A stretch of 64,000 bases of DNA from Brachypterus glaber (lineage: Eukaryota; Arthropoda; Insecta; Coleoptera; Kateretidae): the NCBI GenBank assembly GCA_958510825.1, contig OY294044.1, forward strand, positions 47,518,626 through 47,582,625, read 5' to 3'. The notes under the pieces are model-generated. The model saw only the letters and a program-made list of their open reading frames with translations, did no database searches and was not told the DNA's origin. The position numbers were made by a program, and so were the translations under genes. Shown here one piece after another: positions 53,907-64,000 of this stretch (the stretch's first letter is position 1; every line of letters starts with the position of its first letter).

Positions 53907-55189
53907 AAACACAAAATTTAAATTGAAAAATAAACTTTTATATATTTATAGAACGGTTTCAGGAGTATTAATACATTCATGACAAATACATTTTAACACA
54001 AATTAATCAACACACTAAGCTAATTTTAAAAAGAAAACCGCACGCAAAAGAAACGATTCAATTGTTTTTTTCAGCGATTGACTAAATAGCAATTTGTCAT
54101 GGATAACTAGACAGGTTATAAGACAGTAAAAGAAAATATGTTTTGCAATTGAAAATTAAATATACTTAACTTATTTATTGACGGTTAAAGAAAAGTCTTC
54201 ATATTATTTAGAATATTTTTTTACGTCACGTTACGTTATTATTAAACAAATTATAAAAACTAAAAAAATGGCACAGAGATTAACTCTCAGCTGGAATTGC
54301 CCTAAATCATTAAAATACACATGGTTAAACGATTTATTAGTTTTTTTTTTTTCATTTTTGTTAATTATTTTATCATCAGGGGATTTTGACATTATAAATC
54401 TGGATAACGTTAAAGGGATTAACCAAAATCAAAAAAAAGTCAAAGGGCGCTTTGTGAATAAAATTAATAAAAGAGCAGTTAATTACATTACGGTTTCTGC
54501 GTTCAAATAGCACAATCCGAAATGTGAAAAGGGCGATTCCATAGTCAAGGGACTAGTGTGCACCTTATATTATTTTATTATTTTAAAATTTCCATTTAGG
54601 TGTTACTAGAAAATTCTAAAAATATGAGAGTGATCAAACTCTTCTAAGGCTCCTAAATGGGCTCCTAAGATTCTTAAAAAACGCATAAATTGTAAAACAC
54701 CGTAGAAAATTGTCCGTAATTTATGTATAAGTGAAAACTTTAAAGGGCTTGAAACCCTATTTTTTTCCTTTTGAGCATACAAAATTATGTGCCAGGTTTC
54801 AAAGTGATAAAAAGATTCTAACCAGTGCCGAAAATCCGCCAAAGTGGCACCTACACTAAAATTTACGAATTTTTCATTCTTCGCAACAAGGTTACCTAAC
54901 AGCCGATTTTTGTGGAGCAGTGGTTACTAACCAAGTTAGGGGAATATATATTTCTTTTTTTAACTCATCAATCAAACAGAGCAAGAAATACATACAGGTT
55001 AACCGGCGTTACCACAAAAAATTGACTAATGTATTAGCCTTATTTTGTACCCATTTTGCACGTTGGACCACATTGTATTTAACAACCTTGGTCATTGATG
55101 AAATTTGTTTGTATTGCCATCTACGGGTGTCATCTTCAACCTCAATTCATTCGATGGCGAAAATCAGCTGATTTTAGCAAAATTTTGAA
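53907..55189. other. Unassigned DNA
   Basis: The 110-codon frame at 54178-54510 is rich in Lys, Asn, Phe and Leu with a hydrophobic stretch of the type FFFSFLLIILSS. It shows no known domain and its base composition is that of the surrounding DNA. I do not call it a gene. Confidence 0.45.
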
Positions 55190-55735
55190 AGTAGGCATTT
55201 TAGGAGCGCCTATGTCTATGATCCAGAAGCGGACGCTTCGTACAATTTTAGGTTTAGGTTACAATGAATCTTGTAGAGGCCACTTTAAGAACAATAACAT
55301 ATTGACATTGACAGGCTTATACTTGTATGAGCTTCTCGTGTTTATTTTCAAAAATAAATCGCTATTTCAGCCTCTGAGGTCCAACAGGCGTCTTGAATAT
55401 AATTTTCCAAGACATAGGCTTGCGCAATTTGAAAAAGGCTCCTTTTATGCTGCAATAAGCGTCTTCAATCAATTACCAGAAGATATAAAAACGGTAACGA
55501 ACTTTAACATGTACAAAAGACGTATTTTAACATTTTTAATAAATTTAGAACCTTATAAAATATCTGCCTATTTTAACTAAATTTGTAATTGAATTTTTAT
55601 ACTTTACAAGTAATTTTTATTTTTGTATTTTTTGAGACAAGTTTCATGTTCATGATTGTCTATACATTGTTTTGTGTACTCATTCATAATTATTGAAATA
55701 AACGTATTATTTATTATTTATTTATTTATTTATGT
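55190..55735 (+). pseudogene. Non-LTR retrotransposon ORF2 C-terminus with an (ATTT)n tail
   Basis: The frame VGILGAPMSMIQKRTLRTIL then GLGYNESCRGHFKNN and LTLTGLYLYELLVFIFKNKS is the counterpart of LQRRAIRILSGLGYRDDCKE in the retrotransposon at 16851-17958. It ends at a stop at 55580. The 5' truncation is at about 55190; the in-frame residues before it are host DNA. The 3' UTR has AATAAACG, an AATAAA signal, and an (ATTT)n tail to 55735. Confidence 0.8.
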
Positions 55736-56091
55736 GCAGCTCTTTATGCAACGTTTTGATAAACTGCGCATGCGCACGCGCATGCGCTGACCGTTTTTTA
55801 ATATGTTATTTTAAATAAAAACATTTTTTTACAAAAATAAAACACCAAACAGACGCCAAACCAACGTTAACGAAAACCAAGGCCCCCTTATTAAAAAAAA
55901 AGACCAAACCAAGAAAAAACTAAAACAAACTCCTGCACAGAGAGCTGCATTTAGGCGCTTGTGGAATTTTGGGCTGAAATTTCCATGTGCATAAGTATAC
56001 TTACGAAAAGCATGGACATGTACATGTAATGGAGCTCTCTACAACTAGAATTATGAAACAAAAGACGTCTACCCTATCTCTAACTCATTTG
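55736..56091. other. Unassigned DNA
   Basis: CGCATGCGCACGCGCATGCG at 55767 is a short CG-rich palindromic run. CCAACGTTAACG at about 55862 resembles 21770-21870. No gene. Confidence 0.45.
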
Positions 56092-56181
56092 TGCTACACT
56101 TTCCAGCCAACCAAATAAATACTGTATTTGTTTTTCATACAACAAATACAGTATTTATTTGGTTAGCCGGAAAGTGTAGCA
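56092..56181. repeat. Hairpin, copy 1 (GTGCTACACTTTCC ends)
   Basis: GCTACACTTTCCAGCCAACC then AAATAAATACTGTATTTGTT is mirrored almost perfectly by ACAAATACAGTATTTATTTG then GGTTAGCCGGAAAGTGTAGC. Confidence 0.85.
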
Positions 56182-56270
56182 GTAAGCGGCACGTACGAAC
56201 ATAGCTAATGTGAATCTGTAGAATAAGATAATTCTACTAAAATTTAGATGGCGCCAGTAATTTCTTTAAT

Positions 56271-56363
56271 AATGCACTTTTCGCCCGGCCAAGTAAATAT
56301 TGTATTTTTTCAACAAAGAACAAATACAGAATTTGTTTGGTTGGGTGGAAGTGGGAGTGCATG
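56271..56363. repeat. Hairpin, copy 2 (diverged)
   Basis: The same design as the hairpin 180 bases upstream: TGCACTTTTCGCCCGGCCAA and AAATATTGTATTTTT, mirrored by AATACAGAATTTGTTTGG and GTGGAAGTGGGAGTGCA with many mismatches. Confidence 0.7.
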
Positions 56364-56597
56364 TATGTCTTCTATCCTTTTTGGGTAGAACTTTTGTCCC
56401 TGTCTAATCTAATGGGAGAATTCTCCATTGATGTGATATGTAATTTTTATGTGCACATACATGTAATATCTGAATTTAAAATAAAATGCGTACAATAATG
56501 TACGCAACAAATATTTGTTGTTATAAATCGAACAACTGCACTCGTTTGTAAATACCGAACGCTTTTACTTTTTTGTTGTTGTATTCTATGCAATATA

Positions 56598-57281
56598 CAG
56601 GGTTATTTAGAAATAAGTTCGAGAAATTTAAGAGGTGATTCTACGTTAAAAAATATGAAAAAATAGTTCCTATAAAGCTTGGTCATGAAATGAGTCCAAA
56701 GGAAGATACGGCTCTTTAAAATTGTAATAAAAATAAGGTTTTTAATTAATCTTGTAATCTTTAAGCTAGAGCGACGAGTTTTTGCATGTATACTAGTAAT
56801 AATAAGGGTAATAAGTTTATGTTAAATGATTTTTTTTATGTGGCGTGCCTAGACGGACAAAATATGTGAGACTTAACACATTTTTGCCCCAAACTTTTTA
56901 TGTGTATTTTTCTGGATTTTTTGTAACAAATATAGATTCCTTCAGTAAAAATACATAAAAAATGTCATAGTGTAACACTGTAGGAGCAACCGTTTAAAAA
57001 AATGCATTTAAGAGGAAGTAACATTTTGTACCACTAAAAATGTTACTTTTTAAAAGGCTATAACTTCTTTAATAATTAATTTTTGGTGAAGAATACTTTT
57101 TGCTTAGTTTTAAGTGAAGAATCGCCCTGCTTTTTTGTTCCCCATTCAATATGTCCATCTTAGAAGGGCCGCTGCTCCCTTAAGGCTCATTTCCGGACCA
57201 ACCTTTATAGGAACTTTTCTTCATATTTTTTAACGTAGAATCACCTCTTAAATTTCTCGAACTTATTTCTGAATAACCCTG
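56598..57281 (+). mobile_element. TA-flanked foldback, CAGGGTTATTTAGAAATAAG ends
   Basis: The first 85 bases (CAGGGTTATTTAGAAATAAG, AAGAGGTGATTCTACG) are inverted at the right end, with TA on both sides. The body shares AAGCTAGAGCGACGAG, TTTTTGCCCCAAACTTTTTA and GTAGGAGCAACCGTTT with 35052-35794 in the same order, so they are one family with different outermost ends. Confidence 0.85.
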
Positions 57282-58908
57282 TATAGTGGTTGGCGCATAT
57301 ACAACTATTTATTGTTGTATACTATAACATAATTACGTTAATACTTACGCTAGTGTTCTATGAGTGAATCAAACCGGACTAAATTTATTTTTATTTAATG
57401 CATTTTTATAATTATTCATAATATTTAAATTATTTAACTTAAACAAAACGAGCTAAGCGCCAAATATTTAGGAGCTTTTATTTGGTCAATCATGCAAAAC
57501 ATTTGATTTAAGTACATAACAGGCCTGCTGATGTACTAACTTTTAAGCCACTTGATCTGAATCATACGTACTTGTTTTCAGTAATTATTTCTCTGTTTGT
57601 ATAATAGTTTGGCTATAACCAGTATACTGGTTATATTTCTCTAAAAAAAATCAAACAAATTAATTATCCAGAATAGGTTCCGGTTGTATAATGGGCTGCC
57701 GCCTATTTAGATTAGATAAAGAGAGAAGTTCTACAGAAAGAGATAAAAGTATAATTATTATTTTTTTAAAATAAAATTATGCATATTTTAGGTAAAAATA
57801 ACATTTTAGATTATATTTTAAATTACATGAACGTAAGATATTTGTTTTTTTTTTTAAGTAAAAAAGTATTTTTTTTTTTTAAATTACAACTATGTGTACA
57901 GTAGGTCTAAAGTTTCCTAGGGAACTTATGACCTACTCCTTAACTTGACAGTCATTGATAATAAATACCCCATTGTGTGTGAAGATTTTGTACTTGTTTT
58001 TGTGTTTAATCAGCTGTTTTATGTATTCTTTAATAATTTTGCACATAATTCACATTTTTTGCTGCACTGTTATAAAATCCAAATATAATATTTTTAGGGA
58101 ATTTTCTTTTTGGGTTGGTATTGAAGACCTAAATTTATGTTGCCTAACGTATTGGACTGCTGTCTATTTCGAAAAAAATAAAAAAAGTTTATACTTTTTA
58201 AAAAAGGGGCAAGTTTTCGTATAATTACCCAAATGCCAAATGGTTTTTTCATAATGAACGACTTGAATTTATGTTTTTAAACTCCCATTACATAAATAAA
58301 AAGTAAATGACAAAATCGATACACATTTGTATTTTAACAAATGGGGTTTGGGTATTTTTTTAGTTCTTTTTTAGGGTTACATAGCCAACTTTTTTAGGGT
58401 TACATAGCCAACTTGACGGCACCTTTATGTAAAAAACTTAATTGAATGTTCATACACCCAGCACAGTTGTCCCCGAGTACGCTCGGGTTAAAAAAAATTC
58501 GAACCAAAAATTAAGTTTAGATCCTTGTATTAATCGGTTTGGAGTTAATATATCCACCAACAGCCAAATCCAGAAAATTCGCGTTTGGCAGAAAATGGTA
58601 ACCTCGATGGTAACTCTTCTTTAAAGAGGATCATCCTTTACACCAATGACTAATAGAAAACTCTTCGAGTGTATTTCGTTAGTATTTTTGACGTAGATTC
58701 CAAATACCTTTTCAAAATTAAGCTATTTTTGTTACGAAGAAAAACGTACATAAAAAAATGGAAAATTGAAATTTAGGGTACTTTTAAGCATTTGCATTTA
58801 TTTAATTTTAGTAAATATATGTCTCTGAAGTATGAATGAAAAAAATATGTTTCTTTAAATCAACAAAAATGCTAATACGAATTTAATTTATTTACATCGG
58901 CACTTAGT
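57282..58908. other. Unassigned DNA with short palindromes and a 23 bp direct repeat
   Basis: No gene is seen. TATAACCAGTA at 57614 is followed by its exact complement to 57635. GTAGGTCTAAAGTTTCC is mirrored imperfectly to 57937. TTTTTAGGGTTACATAGCCA occurs twice with period 23 at 58367-58413. The 89-codon frame at 57955-58224 shows a hydrophobic Cys-rich start but no known domain. Confidence 0.45.
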
Positions 58909-59416
58909 GCTACTAAGAGTGCTGATGTATTGAAATCTTCGCCGAAAAGTCAAAATCTTTGACCACGTTTTTTTACATTTCTCGACGTTTTAGACCATTC
59001 TGAGTCGATATCAGTAAAAAAAATTTTTGCGTCCGTCTGTCTGTCTGTATGTCTGTCTGTCTGGGTGTAAACTCTCTAACTCCATTACTACATGAGATAT
59101 CGACTTGCGCTTTTTTGCATATTGTTTCTTATCGTATTCCGAAGAGCTGATTAGATTTTGGGGCTACTAAGAGTGCTGATGTATTGAAATCTTCGCCGAA
59201 AAGTCAAAATCTTTGACCACGTTTTTTTACATTTCTCGACGTTTTAGACCATTCTGAGTCGATATCAGTAAAAAAAAATTTTGCGTCCGTCTGTCTGTCT
59301 GTATGTCTGTCTGTCTGGGTGTAAACTCTCTAACTCCATTACTACATGAGATATCGACTTGCGCTTTTTTGCATATTGTTTCTTATCGTATTCCGAAGAG
59401 CTGATTAGATTTTGGG
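58909..59416 (+). repeat. Tandem direct duplication, unit 254 bp
   Basis: 58909-59162 repeats as 59163-59416 with one visible mismatch in the poly-A/poly-T tract. Each unit contains GTCTGTCTGTCTGTATGTCT from the GTCTG repeat class and GAGATATCGACTTGCGC. Confidence 0.95.
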
Positions 59417-60239
59417 GGTAAACGATTGGGGGGAAGGGGGTAAAAATAGGGTAAAACTCCTATTTTTAGCGTTTTTTGTTTATAATTAAGGCAATTATTA
59501 TTGTATTTGGTTAATTTAGCACTTATATAAAAGATAATTTTAAATTGGTCAAAAAATGTTATAAACAACGTTTTCCTAAAACGCATTGTTTTCGAGATAT
59601 TGGCGTTAAAAGCAGTAAAAGGTTTTTTAGCATATCTCACATATTTATAACCCGATTTCAAAAATCGATTTGCTAGAACATAATGTTTAAGGATACATAA
59701 TTTAAAATCAAAACACCTAGTTTGAAATTTGCAAACTAGATGGCTCTAGTGTACAATAGTGCCGATGTTTTGACAGGGTGCTTGCAACGTTTCATCTAGT
59801 TACCTTATTAAATTTGGGAACCTTTACAACAAACTAGCTCTTTAGATTATATTTTATTTTGTTGAGTGGGAAGTGTTAAAATTGCAATTCTTCAAAGTTT
59901 GACTTTTATTTTGTTTTTTTGTTTTTGATTTTAATGAACCTAAGCCTATAGGGGAAAGTATTATTTTTTTGGCAGCAGTATTTTTATTTATGTTTATCAA
60001 AGATTCTACTCTTCTAATCAAGGGACGTAATAAATAGTTTCTACAATAGTTGCTATGGGAACGATGTAATTCATTTGCTAACCGCCTTGGGATATAATAA
60101 TTATGAAACGGTACAACGATACAATTCACATTTGTATTCGGACCGTTGCTAAATAGATGTAAATCAGGGTAGTAATGACATTTACTGGTGAGGACAGGAT
60201 TTTTACTTTAAGTGACGTCATATAACCGGAAATTTTTAT
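59417..60239. other. Unassigned DNA
   Basis: At about 59930-59985 AATGAACCTAAGCCTATAGG and GAAAGTATTATTTTTTTGGC then AGCAGTATTT form a fragment of repeat family C. No gene. Confidence 0.5.
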
Positions 60240-60510
60240 GAATAAGGAAAAATCTGAGCGATTTTTTTTTTCTAATTTGTTCTAGACATCCAAAAAAATT
60301 TTATGACGTTTTATGTCGATATAAATCAATTTCAAGCAAAAAAAAAATTGTCGGTCGATCGGTCGATCGGTCTGTCCTGGAAATCTTGTAAGCACGATAA
60401 CTTAAGAATGATTTAAGCTAGAGACTTGAATTTTGGCATACAGGTATGTTACCAAAAGTTCTCACTCGGAATTGTTTTTGGTGAACATTGGCGTGCAGCA
60501 AGGGGGGCAA
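60240..60510 (+). repeat. GTCTGTCTG-class repeat fragment (family C relative)
   Basis: It contains TCGGTCGATCGGTCGATCGG, GTCTGTCCTGGAAATCTTGT and CACGATAACTTAAGAATG, then GAGACTTGAATTTTGGCATA, in the same order as 14080-14200. Confidence 0.55.
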
Positions 60511-60554
60511 ATGGGGAAAAATACATTTTTTTAGAAAAAAATTAAAATTGCTAT

Positions 60555-60870
60555 ATAGAGGTTTTTAAGGTTGCTAAAATTGAATCTGATAATAAAATTT
60601 CTCTAACTTCACCCCCGAGGGGGTGAGGGGGTAAATATTTTGAAATGTTTTCCAAATTTTAGTGATAATTTGTAGATAGGGGTTTTTGAGGTTGATAAAA
60701 ATGAATCTTGAAATATATTTTTTTAAACCCATCCCCTTAGGGGCGGGGGGTGATTTTTGTGAAAATTGGTATTTTGACGTTTTTGAGGTTGCTGGAAATG
60801 AATCTGATAATAAAAATGATCCAACTCTACCCCTACCCCCAAGGGGTGGGGGGTGATTTTGTGAAAGTGA
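60555..60870 (+). repeat. Degenerate tandem repeat, three units of about 110 bp
   Basis: Each unit has TTTTTGAGGTTG or TTTTTAAGGTTG, AAATGAATCTGATAATAAAA or similar, then an inverted CCCC-AAGG/GAGG-GGGG block (CACCCCCGAGGGGGTGAGGG and CCCCAAGGGGTGGGGGGTG). The G-runs could form quadruplexes, but this is not shown. Confidence 0.65.
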
Positions 60871-60890
60871 AAGTGAAAGTTGTTTTATTA

Positions 60891-61224
60891 TATCGTCGGC
60901 TTACAAGTAAAGAGCACTAAGTCCAAAAACATGGTTTTGAGATATTGACAAATTTAACTTTCACTGTTGTTTTTTAATTTTTGTAATAATTGTTACAAGT
61001 AAAACGCACTAAGTGCACTAAGTGACTTAGTGCCTATTGCCAGATAACATTTTAATCAAAATCAAATTGGTGCGTTTTGTATAGTGTGTAACTCTCTTGG
61101 CAGTCCACCTAGAAGTTAGTTCGGTTTACCATTCCACAGATCATCAAAAATTAATTACAGTACCATAAAAATCCCATTTTTGCAAAAAAGTGACTTAGTG
61201 CCTTTTACTTGTAAGCCGACGATA
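60891..61224. mobile_element. Foldback MITE, TATCGTCGGCTTACAAGTAA ends
   Basis: TATCGTCGGCTTACAAGTAA then GAGCACTAAGTCC is mirrored by TGACTTAGTGCC then TTTTACTTGTAAGCCGACGA and TA. The centre at about 61000-61030 repeats the words ACAAGTAAAACGCACTAAGT and GCACTAAGTGACTTAGTGCC. Confidence 0.8.
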
Positions 61225-61337
61225 TTATATGCATATTATGCATTTTTATCGTAAATGCGTACCACACGATGTATTTTTTACAATTTCAACATACGAACTC
61301 CTCATTATCTGGACTATAAATCAATGACTTTACTTCT

Positions 61338-61580
61338 GTGCGAAGGCGTCGAAGGGCCACAACATATTTTTTTTTAATTCTTCCTTTAAACTCGGAATTC
61401 TGACTTTAAACTCGGAATTCTGACTTTAAAGTCAGAATCCTGAGTTTAATATCAGAATTCTGAGTTTCAAGTCAGAATTCTGAGTTTAAATTCAGAATTC
61501 TAACTTTAAAGACAGAATTCTGTGTTTAAAATCGGAATTTCAAAAAAAATATTGTTGTGGCCCTTCAACGCCTTTCATAC
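61338..61580. mobile_element. MITE containing a 20 bp minisatellite of GAATTC palindromes
   Basis: GGCGTCGAAGGGCCACAACA and GTTGTGGCCCTTCAACGCC form the TIR. Between them, at about 61383-61545, about eight units of the form TCAGAATTCTGAGTTTAAAG are repeated, with GAATTC or a near match at the centre of most. Confidence 0.75.
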
Positions 61581-61649
61581 TTCTAGGGTTGTTGGCAAGA
61601 AGGGATGTTACCGAGTAGGGTTGTTGAAGAGTAGGTATCTTCCCACAAG

Positions 61650-62230
61650 GCACGAAATATTTCTGAAATATGTCAGAAATATTATATAGAAATATAATAT
61701 ATTTCGGTTATAATATTGAAATATTTTTGAAATATGTCAGTAATATGTCTGAAATATAGAAATGTCCGCAAATTTGTTTCAGTGAAACATCAGTTATGTT
61801 TCAGAAATATGTCTGAAACATTACAGTAATATTTCAGAGATAATTTTTGTTGTTTGTTATTTGAATAATAAAACGTGTTTGGCAAAACTTCATTAAAAAT
61901 ATTCATTTTACAATAAAAAGTAGTAAAAGTGAATAAAACTTTTAGCACCCTGTATTGACTAATTGCATATATAAAAAAAATATATTTAAAGTCTTCAAAC
62001 AATGAACAAAACAAACATTATTAAAAAAAAAACTAGAAATATTACTAAGTTAGAAAACAAATAAAATATACAAAATCCACAACAATAAAAAATACATTAT
62101 ATTATTACTATTTCATATAATTATTATTTCATATAAATATTTAATTAAATCACTAATACTTAATTTAAAATATAACAACAAAATATGTCTGAAATATTTT
62201 AAATGAAAGAGGTCTGAAATATTCCAACAT
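61650..62230. repeat. GAAATATGTCTGAAATAT repeat region
   Basis: GAAATATTTCTGAAATATGT, ATTTTTGAAATATGTC, ATGTCTGAAATATAG, TTTCAGAAATATGTCTGAAA and similar words recur at 61650-61845 and again at 62187-62225. The two blocks may be the ends of one element of about 580 bases. No ORF supports a gene. Confidence 0.55.
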
Positions 62231-62588
62231 ATTACATGCCGAATGGGTTAGGAAGTAGGACAATTGAGAGTGGAGGTGTTAGTCTGACAGAATACAGAAT
62301 AAAAGTCTGCAATTTCCTTTTATTTACTAAAAATTATTGTTCGTGTTTGAATAGTGCAACTGATTAACGGTAAAAAAATACAGTTAATTTTGCAATTTTA
62401 AAAGCTAGCTGGAAAACATGCAATTTTTAATAATAGCCAATGTTAATGTATTTTTGTAAAAAGTTTACCTTTGCTGTATAGAGATTGGAAAATAATTTTA
62501 TATAGGCATTAATTATAAAAAATACATAATTAATTTTGTCGTCCGTAAGTAATAATTATTAAAGAATAGTATATTGTTTTACAAAGAG
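62231..62588. other. Unassigned AT-rich DNA
   Basis: No gene or repeat was recognised. Confidence 0.5.
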
Positions 62589-62682
62589 GAAAAGTGAAGC
62601 TTTTTTTTACTAGTCTGTAGAATTAACAGACGACGCGAAGCGGAGACCGAAAACTACAGACGAGTAAAAAAAAGCACTTTTC
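62589..62682. repeat. Short foldback hairpin with a CGAAGCG loop
   Basis: GAAAAGTGAAGCTTTTTTTT and ACTAGTCTGTAG on the left are mirrored by CTACAGACGAGT and AAAAAAAAGCACTTTTC on the right. The loop contains GACGACGCGAAGCGGAGACC. Confidence 0.8.
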
Positions 62683-63190
62683 ATCTGAGTGAAACATATT
62701 ATTTTTTCTTCAAGCATCCTATATGTATTCTTTTAAATATTAATTTTTGCATTTAATTTATTCAGTAATAAAGTATATTTTTTTATTAAAATAGGCCAAT
62801 AAAACCCCTTCGAAATAAACTTAAACCTTCCTTAGCTCATTTTAATTTTTTTTCGTAGGCTAAATCGTACACTTTTCGCGATTTCGATGGTAACTTGTCT
62901 AATGTAGCATTTGTAGGTGTATAAACCATATATTCTTAAATCATTTTTAATCAATTTCACACAAGGTTTTTGCACAGAATCTCGAGTCAACCACCTGTTT
63001 ACATAATAAACAAATAAGTTTGAAGTATGGCTGTTATCAAAGTCAAAGAGTGCTGCCGCCAGTGGTGGTTCTGCTAACTAACTTATTTTTACGGCGTACA
63101 ACAATGTACTCATTTTTTTACTGTAAAAAAATAGATCACTTCTAACTAGTGTGTTCAGTTATAAAATGTCATTTAAACTCAAATATTTAT
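62683..63190. other. Unassigned AT-rich DNA
   Basis: No gene or repeat was recognised. Confidence 0.5.
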
Positions 63191-63306
63191 GTATGGTACT
63201 AGTGGGTAAAGTAAGATATTGCCCATGAGAAAATTAACCTGCGAGGCGTCAGCCAAGCAGGTTAATTTTCGAGAGGGCAATATCGGTTTACCCATGAGTG
63301 CCATAC
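63191..63306. repeat. Short foldback hairpin with a GCGTC loop
   Basis: GTATGGTACTAGTGGGTAAA, ATATTGCCC and GAAAATTAACCTGC on the left are mirrored by GCAGGTTAATTTTC, GGGCAATATC and GTTTACCCATGAGTGCCATA on the right. The loop is GAGGCGTCAGCCAA. Confidence 0.85.
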
Positions 63307-64000
63307 AAGGTTTTATCCAATAAATAGCTTAGAAATTCATATTTTTATTAAAAATTTTAATGACATTTACAAGAAAATAAGTTGACAAGTGACAGTTGAG
63401 TGGGTAAAATAAATAATTATCCACTCAAGAAAGTAAAAGCCACGCGGGGGTTATTATTGAGTTTCTCTATTTAAAATAAAGCTGGTAATTGTCTCATTAT
63501 CTGTATGTATTGGATAAAGTCCAAACCAAAAAATGTTTTGATTACTGCTACCAACCTTGCTCTTTAAGCTCAGAAATCTCTGTATCATAAACTATCATAC
63601 TATTTAATTCGAATGTAATATCTAAAAAAATGCATTTTTATTTTTGATTTGTTCAATATCAACGTCGACTATTTTACTTTTCGCAATGTGTAGTAGGTAA
63701 GAAAAATTAAACTTTTCGTGCATATTTATTAAACAAAATGTGTTCAGGATTCGATTACCGCCGAAACAGTCAAATATTGTATTGTATTTTTTTAATGAAA
63801 AACTGAAAAATAATTATGTTAGTTATAGTTATAGTTATATATAATTTTTTCCTATTTTTTTTTGTCATAGCCTTTTTATGTTCTTTAGATACTGAACTTA
63901 ATAGACTTTTCTTATGTTTTCCTTTAATCTTCCATCAACCTTTCAAACTCGTTTTTCTTTAGTAGAAACTTTGCGTAAAGTTAAACGTGACCACGCAGTT
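63307..64000. other. Unassigned AT-rich DNA
   Basis: GAGTGGGTAAAATAAATAAT and TTATCCACTC at 63398-63447 form a small hairpin related in its words to the one before. No gene was recognised up to the window end. Confidence 0.45.

Noticed and set aside
54178..54510. 110-codon plus-strand frame
   Set aside because: Lys/Asn/Phe-rich composition equal to the AT-rich background, no domain, no promoter or splice context.

Overview
This is an AT-rich eukaryotic window, very probably from an insect with a large, transposon-filled genome. The evidence is the density of non-LTR retrotransposon fragments, Penelope-like retroelement ends, tRNA-derived SINEs, long-arm foldback elements with CAGGGTG or CCGGGTG ends, and the near absence of long host open reading frames. 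I cannot name the species; a beetle-sized or larger insect genome is only a guess.

The one credible host gene signal is on the + strand. A CpG-richer patch with an arthropod-type TCAGT initiator ends in a consensus 5' splice site at 9281. At 32396 a pyrimidine tract and CAG acceptor open a short exon with an ATG at 32441 that encodes a classical signal peptide and ends at a donor at 32529. I infer that both belong to one gene for a secreted or membrane protein, with a 23 kb first intron and a second intron running past the end of the window. A decayed copy of the signal-peptide exon and its downstream intron lies at about 35847-35925.

The rest is intron or intergenic DNA made of layered mobile elements. 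0-12 kb: asymmetric inverted-repeat element A (two of three copies), a transposon with GTCCATAAAATACGTCAC ends, a Penelope-type palindrome carrying hammerhead-ribozyme core motifs, a retrotransposon 3' end, and a pair of palindromic MITEs. 12-24 kb: CACGG-ended elements, foldbacks, a retrotransposon lacking its catalytic FADD segment, and two tandem SINEs. 24-31 kb: a second Penelope palindrome with a 14 bp target duplication, a foldback whose left arm is tandemly duplicated (679 bp), and a foldback with an 8 bp target duplication. 31-37 kb: the exon, nested DNA elements, minisatellites and a SINE with a 14 bp target duplication. 37-43 kb: a 1261 bp direct duplication and a large element with scattered ATTATTGGCAC motifs. 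43-54 kb: an element identifiable by comparison with its empty site, the third A copy, a retrotransposon nested in a foldback, and a Penelope GIY-YIG fragment abutting a retrotransposon RT, both between two inverted AACCGACTTC elements. 54-64 kb: another retrotransposon 3' end, a foldback, a 254 bp tandem duplication, a MITE containing a 20 bp minisatellite, and hairpins.

No rRNA gene, functional tRNA gene or CRISPR array was seen. All coordinates were read by eye; element borders are usually good to a few bases where a TIR or target duplication is quoted and to some tens of bases otherwise.
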